From positions 31,709,652 through 31,773,651 of the forward strand of contig CM061070.1 of the NCBI GenBank assembly GCA_030762895.1: DNA of 64,000 nucleotides. Direction: 5' to 3'. This DNA is from Sophora flavescens. Taxonomy: Eukaryota; Streptophyta; Magnoliopsida; Fabales; Fabaceae. The position numbers and the translations under genes were made by a program. Below the pieces are notes generated by a model, which worked only from the letters and a program-made list of their open reading frames with translations, made no database searches and was not told the origin of the DNA. Positions 11,828 through 23,831 of the stretch are shown piece by piece (position 1 is the first letter of the stretch; each line of letters starts with the position of its first letter).

Positions 11828-11837
11828 TATATAAAAG
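11828..11837 (+). promoter_or_regulatory. TATA box of the SDR gene
   Basis: TATATAAAAG lies 49 bp upstream of the chosen ATG (11886). It sits just downstream of the MITE, so the insertion lies in the immediate promoter. Confidence 0.55.
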
Positions 11838-11885
11838 TACACTGACTCATGTTCCATGAGCGTGGAAAGTGTTCCACTTTGAAGA

Positions 11886-14603
11886 ATGGAAAACACAGTT
11901 AAGAGCGTGTTGCTCACCTCCAACGGCGACGAGGTTTCACAGGGTATTGTTTTTCATTTAGCCAAACAAGGATGCAGGTAAAAACACACACTCTTGCTTT
12001 TGGTTCTTTGATTTGTTTGTTTTGTCGATTATTGATTCATTGATTGATTCAGGTTGGTTTTGATGGGAGACGAGGAGTGTCTTCGAAGCATTGCCCAGAA
12101 AATCAAGGGTTCCCTATCCCTGGGAGGTGGTGATCCTGTGGTTGAGGTTGTTGGATTGGACATGGAGGATGAAAGGGAATCGGTTTTTCATGACTCCGTC
12201 GATAAGGCATGCCAGATTTTGGGAAAGTTCGATGCGTTTGTTAACTGTTTCACTTACGAAGGTAAACACTCTTTTCTGTTTTTGACGGATCCAATCAATT
12301 CTCTTTTCTTTTTTTTTTTAAAGAGCACTGAACACTCTCAAAATTATTAAATAATAATTTTTATTGTGAATAATTAAATAATAATTTAATAATTATAAAT
12401 TATTTTTTACATAAATAAAAATAATTAAATTAAATTAAATTAACTAAAATTTATTAATTTTACTTATAACAAATTTTGGGGGCGGCACTTTCCATAGAAA
12501 ATGCTAATTACTCCGGCCTCCAAGTGAAAGGTAGTGGTTGAGTCATGAAAACAATAAAGTGGTTAGAGAATTTTACTCATTGTCGGCTCGGAGTCCTATG
12601 TGATTATCTGCTATCTAGGATCTTTTCAAGTTGTCTCATTATTTATTTTTATTTATAATAATTTCGAGTTAGAATATGAGGATTAGTGACTAAATTGAAA
12701 ATACTTATTTAAATGTGATAATTATTTTCATTTTAGTTCCCATATGGACAATAATATTTAATTTGGTCTTATTAATTTAATTCTAACAACCAATATTGCA
12801 ACAATAATAAAATTCTAGAACGAAATTGAAAATATAGTAACTGTTTTTTTTTTTCCGCATAGGGATCATGTTTTTTTTTAGAGTCAAAGGGATCAAGTTT
12901 TTTATACAAGCATCATGTGTTGGGACCAAAATTATAGTTAATCTTTGTTTTTTCTTTCTTTTATTTTTATTATTATTATCTGCTTGAGTTTTGACCAATA
13001 TATAAGCGGAATTGGGTTTCTAATAATTTGAAACAGGAAAGATGCAAGAGCATATAGAATTAGCTGAGAGTGAGTTCAAAAAAATAGCGAAGATAAATTT
13101 TATGGCTCCATGGTTTTTGTTAAAGGCTGTTGGCCAAAGGATGAGGAACTTCAACACAGGAGGCTCTATTATATTCTTAACTTCGATAATTGGTTCTGAA
13201 AGAGGGCTTTATCCTGGAGCTGCTGCATATGGCACAAGCTTGGCAGGAGTGCAACAATTAGTTAGGGTAAGAGAATATCTATTACTATCTTTTTGGTTCT
13301 ACAAATAACACAGTTATTCATGTTGCCATTTGTTGGAAATTATTATTATTTTTTAAAATAATTGCTGGAATTTTGATGCATTTTACATTTATGGTCTAAT
13401 GGTCAAACAGTTTGTGTAGGGTTGAAAAAATTTCATGGATGAGTTTTGAATATGATATTTTGATTTATGGAAAGGATTTAACTGATATGACATGCACTGT
13501 TAGTATTTTTTATGTTTACAATCAATCATAAATTGTTATTTCATTAAAATGTTTGACCTTTTTACCTTTAAAATCACATAAGCGATGATTTGTGATTGGT
13601 TGTTTGTATAAAAAAATTACACTATTAATTGAGATATATTGTCAATATTAATAATTTTTTATTTTCATATTATTAGAAATGTTTGACTTATCATAATTAA
13701 AAGACGAAACTGCATCGACTAAACTCATGATCCCCTTTAGTCTCCTCTGCCTTATTTATAATTGTTCTGATTTCTCCCATTCACCTTGTACTCTTTTTTC
13801 CTTCCACTCAAATGCTTTAATTCTTCTTTTAGTTTGTTTGTATATTTATGACTCCTTTTATTGTTCTAAACTTGCCTAGAAAATTTATGTACATAAAGGA
13901 CCTGAAATTCTTATATTTTCTCTTTTAAGTGATTCCTACTACTGGATTACTCAAGATCTCATATAAAGGTCATGTCTTCATGTCAAGTTGCTCTAATGCT
14001 CTAGCATATATTATTGCTCCTCAATTAACTATAAATATGCTAAATCACATATCAAGAAACAATCTAGTTTATTTTTCATCATTGGACTAAAACCCTCGAT
14101 TTGAGGGCACTCAGAAAAGGAATTGAGGGAGGACTTTTGAGGATTTTGAAAGGCGAATTTGATTTTTATAATACTCTCTCATACAATGAAAATGTTAGCT
14201 ATAAACATTTCCATCCCTTCCTTTCCCTCACAACTCTCAATCAGACCCTTGGATTTTATCCTCTATATGACATCATTATCATTTTAAGTTGATTTTTTAT
14301 GTCAAAAACTGTTACTTTCTTCAGCTTTCGGCTCTGGAGATAGGGAAGTACAAAATCAGAGTAAATGCAATTGCACGTGGCTTGCACCTGCATGATGAAT
14401 TCCCGTTATCAGTGGGAAAGGAAAGGGCAGAGAAGCAGGTGAAGGAGGCAGCACCACTTGAGAGATGGCTTGATGTTAAGAATGATCTTGCTTCTACAGT
14501 CATCTATCTAATCAGTGATGGTTCGCGCTACATGACAGGAACAACCATATATGTTGATGGGGCACAATCCATAACCAGGCCTCGTATGCGTTCCTTTATG
14601 TGA
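11886..14603 (+). CDS. Short-chain dehydrogenase/reductase-like protein lacking the catalytic Lys (4 exons, 269 aa)
   Basis: Exons 11886-11977, 12053-12261, 13037-13266 and 14325-14603 join in frame with GT-AG borders to give 269 residues. The fold order fits a classical SDR. There is an N-terminal beta-alpha-beta (residues 8-31), a DM motif in the adenine region, the helix leading to APWFLLKA, a beta strand with the catalytic-type Ser (about 150), Tyr165, then LEIGKYKIRVNAI, and a C-terminal YLISDGSRYMTGTTIYVDG typical of 3-oxoacyl-ACP-reductase-like members. Key motifs are altered: the TGxxxGxG cofactor loop reads TSNGDEVSQGI, NNAG reads VNCFTYEG, and YxxxK reads YGTSL (Leu169 in place of Lys). 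It may be a catalytically dead or repurposed paralogue. All splice sites and the frame are intact, which argues against a pseudogene. Confidence 0.85.
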
Positions 14604-15480
14604 TTTTAGATTAAATGGTCCAATTGGTCCCCAACAAAATGCAGGAGATATATTTGGTCTCTGAAAAATAAAAAATAATAATTTGGTCTTCAAGAATTTT
14701 GAAAATCAATCAAATTAATCCTTTTTAAGAGGATTTTTAGGATCATTTTGATCCCTATTATGAACTATTTTGATCAAAGTTTCTTAAGGATCAAATTGAT
14801 ATTTTTCAAGAGTTAAATATGTCACCATTTTTTTTTTTTTAAGAAATCAGTTTGAATCTTTACTCGTGATAACATGCACATTTGTTTTTATCCTTATCCA
14901 TATGAATTGACATCATTTCTGTAAAAATAAGGATGTTGCTATAGTCTGTTCTAGCAGCGATTAGTAATAAATTTCATGATTATTGTGTCCTTGAATTTAT
15001 ATTAATAATGTAAAGTTTAAAAGATATCAACATATGTGCTTTGATGGTTCGAGCTTTATATCTTTTTCCTAAAACCGAAAACATATAAACAATTTGTTCG
15101 TATGTCAATAATTATTTAATCTATCGAGTAATTAAGTTGTAGTTTTAACTAGACAAATTTATTATATAACTGCAATTGTATGTAATGAATGAACATTCTT
15201 GAATTTGAGCTCAGTATCCCTCGGACATGATAGAGACGAATTCCAGCGTTTCCTAGAGTAAAAACTAATGCATGCTCCAGGAAGATCTTCAGCATCGATT
15301 CTAAGTTGGTGCGCCTAAATTTTATGTGATTGTTACATGACAAATGCTAACTAGTGCATAGGGACACTTATCGATTAATAAATCAAAAAGATAGAAAATT
15401 TGTATTGAAAAGGATAAAGACTAGAAGAAGCAAATGGGTGTTGAATTGATACAGCAAAAGGAGAAAAACAAATCCTGCTA
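14604..15480. other. SDR gene 3' flank, no feature recognised
   Basis: AT-rich sequence. TTGGTCC-type words at 14620-14700 hint at an old repeat, but no inverted termini could be fixed. Confidence 0.35.
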
Positions 15481-15489
15481 TAGCAAGTC

Positions 15490-15789
15490 ATGTACCTAGC
15501 AGCTAAAAAAAAAAAAATGTATACTCTCTCTTCCTCCCAACCTCACCCATCACCCTCTTCTTCCAGCAACCTCCGCCGGACCATTTGTCGGAGTGTCGTC
15601 TCGCCATTGCCACTCACGACCGACCTTCCGCCAGTTCCTGAGCCACCGCATCACCACTACAGCAGCAAACCATTCCTCGGTGATTATGATGCAAATTGCT
15701 TCATAAATAAAAAAACTGATGTTGATCACTTAACAAGTATTGTCCTCTCATTTGATTTCTGGGATTTGTTGTGTGTTAAGGGTGTTTGA
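15490..15789 (+). other. Open stretch of 99 codons, doubtful gene fragment
   Basis: The stretch codes for a Ser/Pro-rich segment (SSSQPHPSPSSSSNLRR, then PPVPEPPHHHYSSKPFLGDY), with GC-richer codons than its surroundings at 15570-15680. This resembles the N-terminus of an organelle-targeted or disordered plant protein. No domain is recognised and no continuation was found downstream, so it could be a captured or decayed first exon. Confidence 0.25.
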
Positions 15790-15957
15790 ATTTTTGAATG
15801 GTTGGTCCTGCAAATTGAGGGGTTTGCTGTGTGTTAGGGGGTCAAAGTGTTATAGACTTGGCATGACTCACCGTGAAGTTGAAAATTGAGAAAAAAATGA
15901 ATAGTGAAAGCTGAAGAATAAAATTTGGAAACTGATCAACAACGAACCAAAATGGTT

Positions 15958-16738
15958 CGAACTGAAAGGGATGGAATGGAATAGAATATAATAGAACGAA
16001 ATGGAATAAAAATCTCATTCCATTGTTTGGTTGTTTCATTTGAAAATTGGATGGAATGGAATGAATCATAACTATTTTATTCCTATTTTACCCTTATTTT
16101 AAAATCATTAATATATTTTATTTTCAAAATATTTTTTCGAAGACTCTTCTCTTACATGGATCACTTTTTTTTTCCTCAAAATGGTCACTTACCAGAAAAT
16201 GACTTTTGATTTTTCCAGCACCTTGCCTCATTGAAGTTGCAGAGTTAGGGAAAAAATCCATTTTTTTTAATTTGTACAATTTTGCCTGAAACAAATAATG
16301 GGTGGCAGACATAAAGTTTTTCTATCATATTTCATCAACTCTAATTGAATCGAAGGAAATTGGTAATTGGACGTTGAAGGCTTTATAGAACACTTGCCAA
16401 GAAACCAACGCGACTAGAACATCAACGACATTCACTGGATTTTGCAGAAGGTGTTTATGTTTGCTGCGTAATCAACAGTAAAATAGGATGAGGACCAAAG
16501 AGAAATTTGAAATTTCATCATTTTAAAAAAGATGAATTTCTCATTCCATCCCATTCCTCCCAAATTGGGAGGGAAGAAAAGTGAAGCTAAATGATGGAAT
16601 AGGATGAAATACATTCTATTCCCTTCCATTGCATTCCATTCTATTTTCTATTTTATGATATCCAAACAATGGAACATCATTCCATCATATTCCATTCCCC
16701 TCCATTTCATCCCCTTCCATCAATCCAAGCATACCCTA
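15958..16738. mobile_element. Foldback-like repeat rich in GGAATGGAAT
   Basis: The left side (GGGATGGAATGGAAT ... CTCATTCCATTGTTTGG) is mirrored on the right (CCAAACAATGGAA ... CATTCCATTCC, then CCCTTCCATCAATCCAAGC). This gives imperfect inverted repeats of about 90 bp around an unrelated 500-bp middle. Exact ends and target duplication are unresolved. Confidence 0.5.
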
Positions 16739-17307
16739 AATAAAACACTACTAAAAATGATAATATGATATGTATCAGAACAAGCCCTACATCTTTCTTA
16801 TTATAACCTTAATATGTGACAAAATCATGTTTCGAACGTACAGAAAGATCACTCAAGGGTAATGAAACTTAGTAAATCAACCAAGTTTGTGCCTTCCTAG
16901 CCCAAAATAAAAGAAACTTATTTGTCTTGGAAAAACTTTATAGCCCCTGGCCTCACCAAAAGGGCTGGATTCCCTTGTTTCCCACAAGAAAACCCACTAA
17001 AGAATAATATAAGATTAATGCTTAAATACCCAACGCATTTGGGGTTCGCACCTCTACGAAAGAAGTGATATATATGGTTACAAGGAGATCATGGTTTCAA
17101 TCTCACCGGCACTGTATGAAGCGTTTGCACCAGATCACTCCAGGGTCGTATATAGCTATAACAAGATATTTGTCTCCCATAATCATTAGCTTAGCCACTT
17201 TTTCAAAGTATCTCCGTCAAGCTTTTCCAATGCTTGCAAAATGGTTTACTCTGAAAGCACAAAAACTTCACTTCCACTTTTGGGGGAGAGCTAGCAAACT
17301 AGCAACA
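16739..17307. other. Intergenic sequence without recognised features
   Basis: No gene could be supported. One 83-codon open stretch at 17065-17316 has no recognisable domain and runs into the MITE. Confidence 0.35.
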
Positions 17308-17317
17308 ATGACATAAT

Positions 17318-17480
17318 GAGAAATGCTAGCAACACACCCTCTTATTGGTTGAAATTCATGTGGGTCCTGTAGAATTTCAGTGGGATTCACATAAATTAGT
17401 GGGGCCCATTTCCAAAATAGTGGGATCCATTTGAATTTTAACTAATAGAAGAGTGTTAGAATGTGTTGCTAGCACTCCTC
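17318..17480. mobile_element. 163-bp MITE with 10-bp TSD ATGACATAAT (Mutator-like)
   Basis: Inverted ends GAGAAATGCTAGCAACACA (left) and GAGGAGTGCTAGCAACACA (right, complement) enclose a short palindromic body with AATTTCAG/AATTTTAA words. Identical 10-bp flanks ATGACATAAT lie at 17308-17317 and 17481-17490. A 9-10-bp duplication points to a Mutator-derived MITE. It lies in the 3' flank of the Alfin-like gene. Confidence 0.85.
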
Positions 17481-17809
17481 ATGACATAATGGCATAGAAT
17501 AGGTAAGTAGACACCAATTAAATTAAATTACTGTTTCATTACCCTAGTTTTCTCTAAAATCCAGGAAAAGACTTCACTTTTCCAAGTCAGCATTACATAA
17601 ACTACCCATTGATTAAACCCAAGAAGGCATCAACTGAATGCAGCTGAAAGAAACAAAACCAACACAGCAATATCCTACAAACTAGAAAATAAACCTGCAT
17701 GTGCCAAACAGAAACTATCCATTAACTGCAAAGTCTAGGAAGAAAAGCAGAATAACTAGATCAGCAAAATACTCCAACATAGCTTGTCAATGATGGAACC
17801 TTCCTTTTG

Positions 17810-20800
17810 TCAGGGGCGAGCTCTCTTGTTACTGCACGATGGGCACTTGTATTGCTTGATATGCTCAGCCCTAGCAGGGGTGATCTTCACACATTTCCCA
17901 TGGAACCACTTCTCACAGATGTCACAGCAAATCCAGAATTCATCAGTGCCATAATTCTCACCACATGCCCCACACAAGGTGTCTCCATGTTCATCTTCGT
18001 CTTGCTCATCCAGTTCTTCATCCTCATCTTTTGATTGTAATGCCTTTGTCTGTCTCCCCTGAGATTCTGAAGCCCGCTGCTCCACAAGCATACAATTAGA
18101 TGATAACATAAACTAGCAGAGGAGTAAAAGAGAATCACAGATATGATAAAACATCCAATAATATAAGTTAAATATTTCTATACCACTCACACAAGTTAAA
18201 TATTTCCATTTAATTTCAGAGTTCAAGTTCAAACATACATTTTGAAAACATTAAAGCGATAGCACTATCATATCCAGAAATTCAGGAAATGAAATTTCCA
18301 CAATCTAGACCAGAATTCAACAAAGCTAACAAAACCAATGACAACAAGTTTAAATCCTTTACAAGTCCAAATAGATCATTTATACACTTCCCCATTTCTT
18401 ACAGGAATGGGGGTGGCAGTCATAACTTCAAATAGATCATTTATACATGTGACGAACGCCAAAGGTTGGAAGTCAATAAATAGACCAATACTCATTTGTC
18501 TGTCATAATCTTTTAAGACCAAATTTCATCTTAAAAGTACAATAGGCTGCAAGAGCTTTCTAGTGCAACCTATTTTTTCATGTTACTTAATAATGTGCGA
18601 GCAAGGTCAAAACTAAAACACAATAAGCAAGGTCATGCATGATTAAACAAATCTTGTTTCCCATTCCAGCTACTGAATACCTATCTTTAACTTTAATTTC
18701 TCTTCATCTATACTTCCATCCTGGCAAGCACTCATGTCAATCTGATTTTCTATATTATTTTTATTTAGGGCATAGAAGAGAATTCCATTAACCACGAATC
18801 CCTATATGAATTTAGGTTAAGGGTTAGAAACCATGATACACACGTTATACATTCTTTCACATTTTCATGACATCAACAATCTTTCAAATATTCCAAAGTC
18901 TACACTAGACTCCCCAGAAAAATAATTAACTCAATGACCTTGGGTATGTTACTTAAAAGAGGCCTTGTATCTATAAACAGACAAGACCTGAAAACTAACC
19001 TGAGTTTTTCACTGCAACACAGAAACCAATACGCATGACATATAGTTATTTGTTATGAGTAGGTATGAAAACAAAAATAATATTTACTGCTTTAGAGCTG
19101 GACTTAGATTTGCTGCCGCTGTGGTTTGAAACTGAAGACTTCTCCTTAACTTGTTTCTTTGCTGAACCAGTAACAACTTCAAATATTGTTGGCAGTTCAT
19201 TAATCATATTGAAAAGGCGTTTCCTGCAAATACAAATGCAAATCACGAGCACATGGATGAATAAGAAACATGAAAACAAGAACTAAATCAATGTAATAAA
19301 ACAGTCAAGCAGGACCCCAACTGCTTCCTTATTTTCAAGCATCTTAAGCGAACTTCTTTATACATCAGCTAAGATTTATGCTGACTGCTGAGTATGAAAT
19401 ACCTGTCAGCCTTATCAAACCCAAATCTGGCTCCAAAATAGAAGGCAATAGCAAGTAACCATGCATCACTGTGGACAGCAACTAAGGATAACCAGTCTTT
19501 TTCTTGCATGCCATCCCTAGCAAAGTTAATGCCCAGCACAGGCTCAGGAAGCTCTGGTGGAACTTCTTCAGCAGGTAAATTTACTTCCCACTGCTCACTA
19601 GGAAAGCCATACAAGCACAAATTCTCCTTCTCTGAAAGAATGAAGAAACTGATATATAAAACACAAACACCAAATAAAATGCCCAAAAAGGAAAACAATA
19701 TATTCTGGACAAATTCACTTGCAACCCTTTCTCTACAGTATTTTTCTTTGCAGCCAAACAATCTGCATGATAACATCTTTATTTCCAAAGAAAAATTTAC
19801 TCTCGAGAGTTTTTAGAAGTATCAAGCATTTGATGTTTAGCCAGAACTGCATACAACAATGTCTACAGGAGAATGACACGACAGGTGTGCAATACAAATG
19901 TATTACCCTAACGGTCAGTCAATAACCGGATTTGACAATCACATTTTTATAAGGAATAACCACTCAATAACCTTATGGGGAAAACATTGCACCATGCCTA
20001 CCCCTACAAAAAACACAATGGTGGAATGTTAGACACAAAGACTACATGAAAAGGAGAGTATAACTAACCGGGATTACATTGGTTGTAGAAATCTTCAACA
20101 TCTGCAACAGAATGACCAAGCAGAAACATTTCATCAGTGTGAAAGGCTTTCAAAACCTTCATTTATATAAATTATAGATAGATAGATAGATAGATTTTAA
20201 GAAATAAATATAAAAAGCTGAATTCCAGAATGAAGTGGTATTGAAAATAAATATAAATTTATCGAGAAAATAAGCGTATGTTTGCATTAGCTTATTTTTC
20301 GTTCAAAACAGCTAATAATCATAAACTCCCTAAGAGAGCTTTTGAAAAATAAGCTATTATTTCCCTAAAAATAATAAAATCCAAACATTTCCTACATAGA
20401 AAAAGACAAGAAGAAATTCATCATACAACAATGGCAGGTTAAAATATCCTACACCAACTGCATCAAGTGCAAAAGAAAACCTAAGTTAACTACACTGAAA
20501 GGAACATGACAAGTATAAAACAAATGAACGAAAGAAATAAATAAATGCCCTGCAAATTTCTCACAAACAATCCAATTCTCAAATCAAACAATAATTTTAA
20601 ACCACACTCACTACCACTATGGTAGTTTTAACATTCCCAGTTTCCACATAACCAAGTGCTTCTTCCTCTATCCATATTACAATAGGGAAGACATGATTTG
20701 TTACACAAATTAAATGAGACAAAAATTAATCACTTAAAAACATCCTTCAATCAGGTACTGTCAGTAAATATGAGTTTCATCCAGGGTTTAAAATCTGTGT

Positions 20801-21480
20801 TTGCAACCACAACGGAGGCCGCATCGATGCAGTTTTGGTGGTTTCTAAATCTGCATCGCGGCCGCAATTGCGGCTGCATTTCCCGCAATAAAGAAAAACG
20901 CTACGCGACCACAACCGCAATTTAAAACCTTGGTTTCATCCACTTAGCAATGTTAAGGAATTTATTTATAACATTTCAAAGCCAAACCCATTTAAATGAG
21001 CTACACCCTAAATGCAAAGTAAATCAAAAGCTCAAAACAACATCAACAACAATGATCCAGCTTTTTCCAACTAAACGGAGTACATGGATCAAACGGAGTA
21101 ATAAATTCTTATCATAAAATGCTCGAAACATCATCAAATTTAAAAATAGAAAAATACAAGAACAAAAAAACCAAATTTTGAATTGAAGTACGAAAACTAA
21201 ACCCGCGTTTACGAAACTGGGGTTTTAGTGTTGACCCATTAAGAAAAATCGAAAAATAAAATCGAGAAAGAACGATTACGCATGCAAAGCACATTACTTT
21301 AATTTGAATTATGAATATTAAAACAAAAAAATATAGAAAAAATTTTGTTGCATCGTGACCCATTTGAAAGGGTAGGGTACTACCGGTGGTAAGGGCTTTG
21401 ATAAGACCAGCTCTACGGCCTTTGAAATCCCTGAAAACCTCTTCGACGGTGCGAGGATTATACTGTGTTCGCGAGTCCAT
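17810..21480 (-). CDS. AL: Alfin-like PHD-finger protein (5 exons, 253 aa)
   Basis: Exons, in transcript order, are 21384-21480, 20069-20101, 19403-19631, 19088-19223 and 17810-18076. All have GT-AG borders and join in frame. The N-terminal Alfin domain starts MDSRTQYNPRTVEEVFRDF and runs to about residue 140 (CLYGFPSEQWEVNLPAEE, then ARDGMQEKDWLSLVAVHSDA). A variable Ser/Lys linker and an acidic stretch (DEDEELDEQDEDEHGD) follow. The C-terminal PHD finger (about residues 197-247) has the full Cys4-His-Cys3 set: CGAC, WICCDIC, WFHGKC and CPSC. The C-terminus SNKRARP is typical of the family. Such proteins are nuclear and bind H3K4me2/3. Length and domain order are normal and no lesions were seen. 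Exon 5 could start one codon earlier at an alternative CAG acceptor. Confidence 0.95.
20173..20196. repeat. (GATA)n microsatellite in Alfin-like intron
   Basis: About six GATA units lie in the intron between exons 2 and 3. Confidence 0.8.
20782..20932. mobile_element. 151-bp hAT-type MITE in intron 1 of the Alfin-like gene
   Basis: The ends are CAGGGTTTAAAA and, inverted, CAAGGTTTTAAATTGCGG. The body holds GCGGCCGCAATTGCGG palindromic words. An 8-bp duplication GTTTCATC lies at 20774-20781 and 20933-20940. CAGGG/CAAGG ends plus an 8-bp TSD identify hAT. The GC-rich core contrasts with the AT-rich intron. Confidence 0.9.
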
Positions 21481-21690
21481 TTTTCCCTTCTCCTGCACCC
21501 TCTCTCTCTCACCCCAAATCAAAATAAAGAGAGAAACAGAGTAGTAATAGTAGTAGAAGAGTGGAAGTGATAAAAACGAGGTCGTTTTGGGAGAGGTTTT
21601 GCAAGAGATTTTGCTTTTCCGGAGGAGTGAGGAGAAGAGGTGATGTGTGTCTTCGCTTCTGCACTTCACGTTTCACAACACAACTACTAC
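21481..21690 (-). promoter_or_regulatory. 5' leader and proximal promoter of the Alfin-like gene
   Basis: Read on the minus strand, a GAGAGAGAG purine run (about 21500-21535) precedes the ATG. No clear TATA box was recognised, which is usual for broadly expressed plant genes. The transcription start cannot be fixed from the sequence. Confidence 0.3.
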
Positions 21691-21699
21691 TACTTGCTC

Positions 21700-22780
21700 T
21701 TTTTTTTCTCTCTTTTTACATTTTTTTTTAAATTTTAATTCTTTAATTTTTTGGTGGAAAATTCAAAACAAAATAATAAGGACACTTTTGCGCCGGCGTG
21801 GTCAAGTACATTGCACACACCATCAATTAAATTCTATTTCTGAAAATTTGGAAAATAATATATTGTTACCTAAATTTAATTACCTTATTTACCCTATTAA
21901 TTAAAAAATAAAAATTCCATCATTATACTCAAATTATTGTAAAATATACTTAACCAAGTCCAGATCACTTTTAAAAATATTAAATTATAATAATTAATAA
22001 AGTATTTTTAGAAAAACCTCAAAGATAACTATTATATTATATACTTGATGACCACAATACTTATACTGGAAAACCATAGTCCCCACCAACTAGTAAAAAT
22101 TTTTGTCAAAAACAAAAAAAAACTAGTAAAATTGAATCTAAAACTCATTTTTTTTATTTAAAAAAAAACTTAACAATAACAAATCCCGTTTTTTAAGACA
22201 GACTATAATAACATATATTAAGTCATTTTTAAGATGCTTATAAAAAAAAGTCACTTTTAAGTAAATTTATTAAGTTTCCTGTAAAAAAAATTAATATATT
22301 AAGTTTATATTCTAATTTAATATATATAAATTAATTATTTTTTCACTCTTACCCTGACATTATATGAGAGATAGAATTTAGAATCAACGAGATGATTAAG
22401 TTTGCAGCTTGAATCAACGAGTTAGGGAAGAGAGGATTACCTCTACTTCCTATTCATTGTGTAAACCACAATTCTCGGTCTCTCCAATAAGTTATATAAT
22501 TTTAAAGATAAAATCGATATGTACTAAATGAACAAATTAGCGGCGGCGAGAGATAGGTTGGTAGAATTGTAGGGGGAGTGAAGCAAGGCACAATTGGTAA
22601 GAGGGTAGGGGTCACGGGGCATATCCTAAAAGTTAATCTTTAATTTGGAGAATTAAATCTGTCAAAAAATAAAAACTTTGGAGAATTAATGAGCAAAAGA
22701 AAGATCCTCTGATCTTAGCTCCTTTCATATGGCAACTGTTATTCATCAAGTCCAGATTCTGGTTTGATATTTGGTTGTTT
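21700..22780. other. AT-rich intergenic sequence
   Basis: Low-complexity AT-rich DNA with no supported gene or element. Confidence 0.35.
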
Positions 22781-22789
22781 TAATTTTTA

Positions 22790-23090
22790 AATAGATCTCT
22801 ATACTTTGAAAGTTTATAATTGAATTCTTGAATTTGTAAATTATTTATAATTGGATTCATATATTTTAGACGTTTGTAATCGGGTCCCTAAACTTGTAAA
22901 TTATTGATAATTAGGTTCCTAGAGATTAATAGAACCACTAACTCATCACTTTATAGTTTGATGGCGGAATCATACCCCAATGACCTAATTATAAATTATT
23001 TACAAGTTCAGGAACCCGATTACAAACTTCTATTACAAATTATTTACAATTTCAAAAACCCAATTACAAACTTTTAAAAAACACAAACTA
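22790..23090. mobile_element. Foldback/MITE-like inverted repeat
   Basis: Left-side words (ACTTTGAAAGTTTATAATTG, TTTGTAATCGGGTCCC, TTGTAAATTATT) recur as complements on the right (CCCGATTACAAACTTC, AATTATTTACAA, AATTACAAACTTTT). The two arms of about 130 bp surround a GATGGCGGAATC centre. The ends are not sharp and no target duplication was recognised. Confidence 0.5.
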
Positions 23091-23179
23091 CTTAAAAATC
23101 TTCAAATACTCTGCAGGATAGTTAAACGTTGATATTTCAATTAACAACTATCCACCAAATGTTTTATGAAGGCTTTATA

Positions 23180-23534
23180 AAGACCATAGAAACCATGAAC
23201 AAAATCTAGAAGGACCTACCATAATTTAGTAAAGATATCAAGAGCAGCCAAGACACTTTCCTCAATAAAATATCAGTATACAAGATCAATCACACATCAC
23301 ATTCAAAACCCATTTGCATTTCAACAAGACATTTTGCAATATGATGACATCAAAATAGAGAAGTGTTGTTTTTGACAAGTCATTTTAATTCCTTAATGTG
23401 CTTTGTTTGCCCAAACACTTTCAGGGCTACATAATATCTAGCAGAGGTCCATATCATTGTTCCTGGAATAACATAAACACCAGTAGTAGTAATACATAAT
23501 ATAAATGAGCGAAGGATGACTTCCCAATGGAACA
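23180..23534 (-). other. Probable displaced 3' UTR of NF-YA (distal sliver)
   Basis: This non-repetitive stretch directly abuts the terminal TGTTCC of the LTR composite. It ends GGAACA and, past the composite and 34208-34298, lines up with the minus-strand NF-YA gene. On the minus strand, 23507-23527 contains GGGAAGTCATCCTTCGCT, which shares the 11-base core AAGTCATCCTT with miR169 target sites found in NF-YA 3' UTRs. No ORF is supported. Assignment to NF-YA is inference from order, orientation and this motif. Confidence 0.45.
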
Positions 23535-23831
23535 TGTTCCTGTCGAGATCCGACTTGCCGGAATCTCGCCTTAGAACGTTTAACCAAGAGTGAACAATAA
23601 GGGTTGTTTTAGACTTTGGCTTGATAGAATGTAATATTCCGGTCCTACGTATCCCAATGAGAATCAAAGCCAGACGTAATTCTAGGTTCAACCCTTGGCC
23701 ATACGGTGATCTCGATCCCCTAATTTTGTATCCGGTGGGTACTAGCGAGCAAGGACTCTTCAATAGTCTCTTGGTCGAGCTAGTCCTCTAATACACTTAA
23801 GGGAGAGTTACCGGCACTACTAGAAATCCAT

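Noticed and set aside
12783..12998. Minus-strand Lys/Asn-rich frame in SDR intron 2
   Set aside because: Low-complexity T-rich intron sequence read backwards.
23380..23763. Minus-strand 127-codon frame
   Set aside because: Runs across the LTR edge and repeats in the other LTR copies; no domain.
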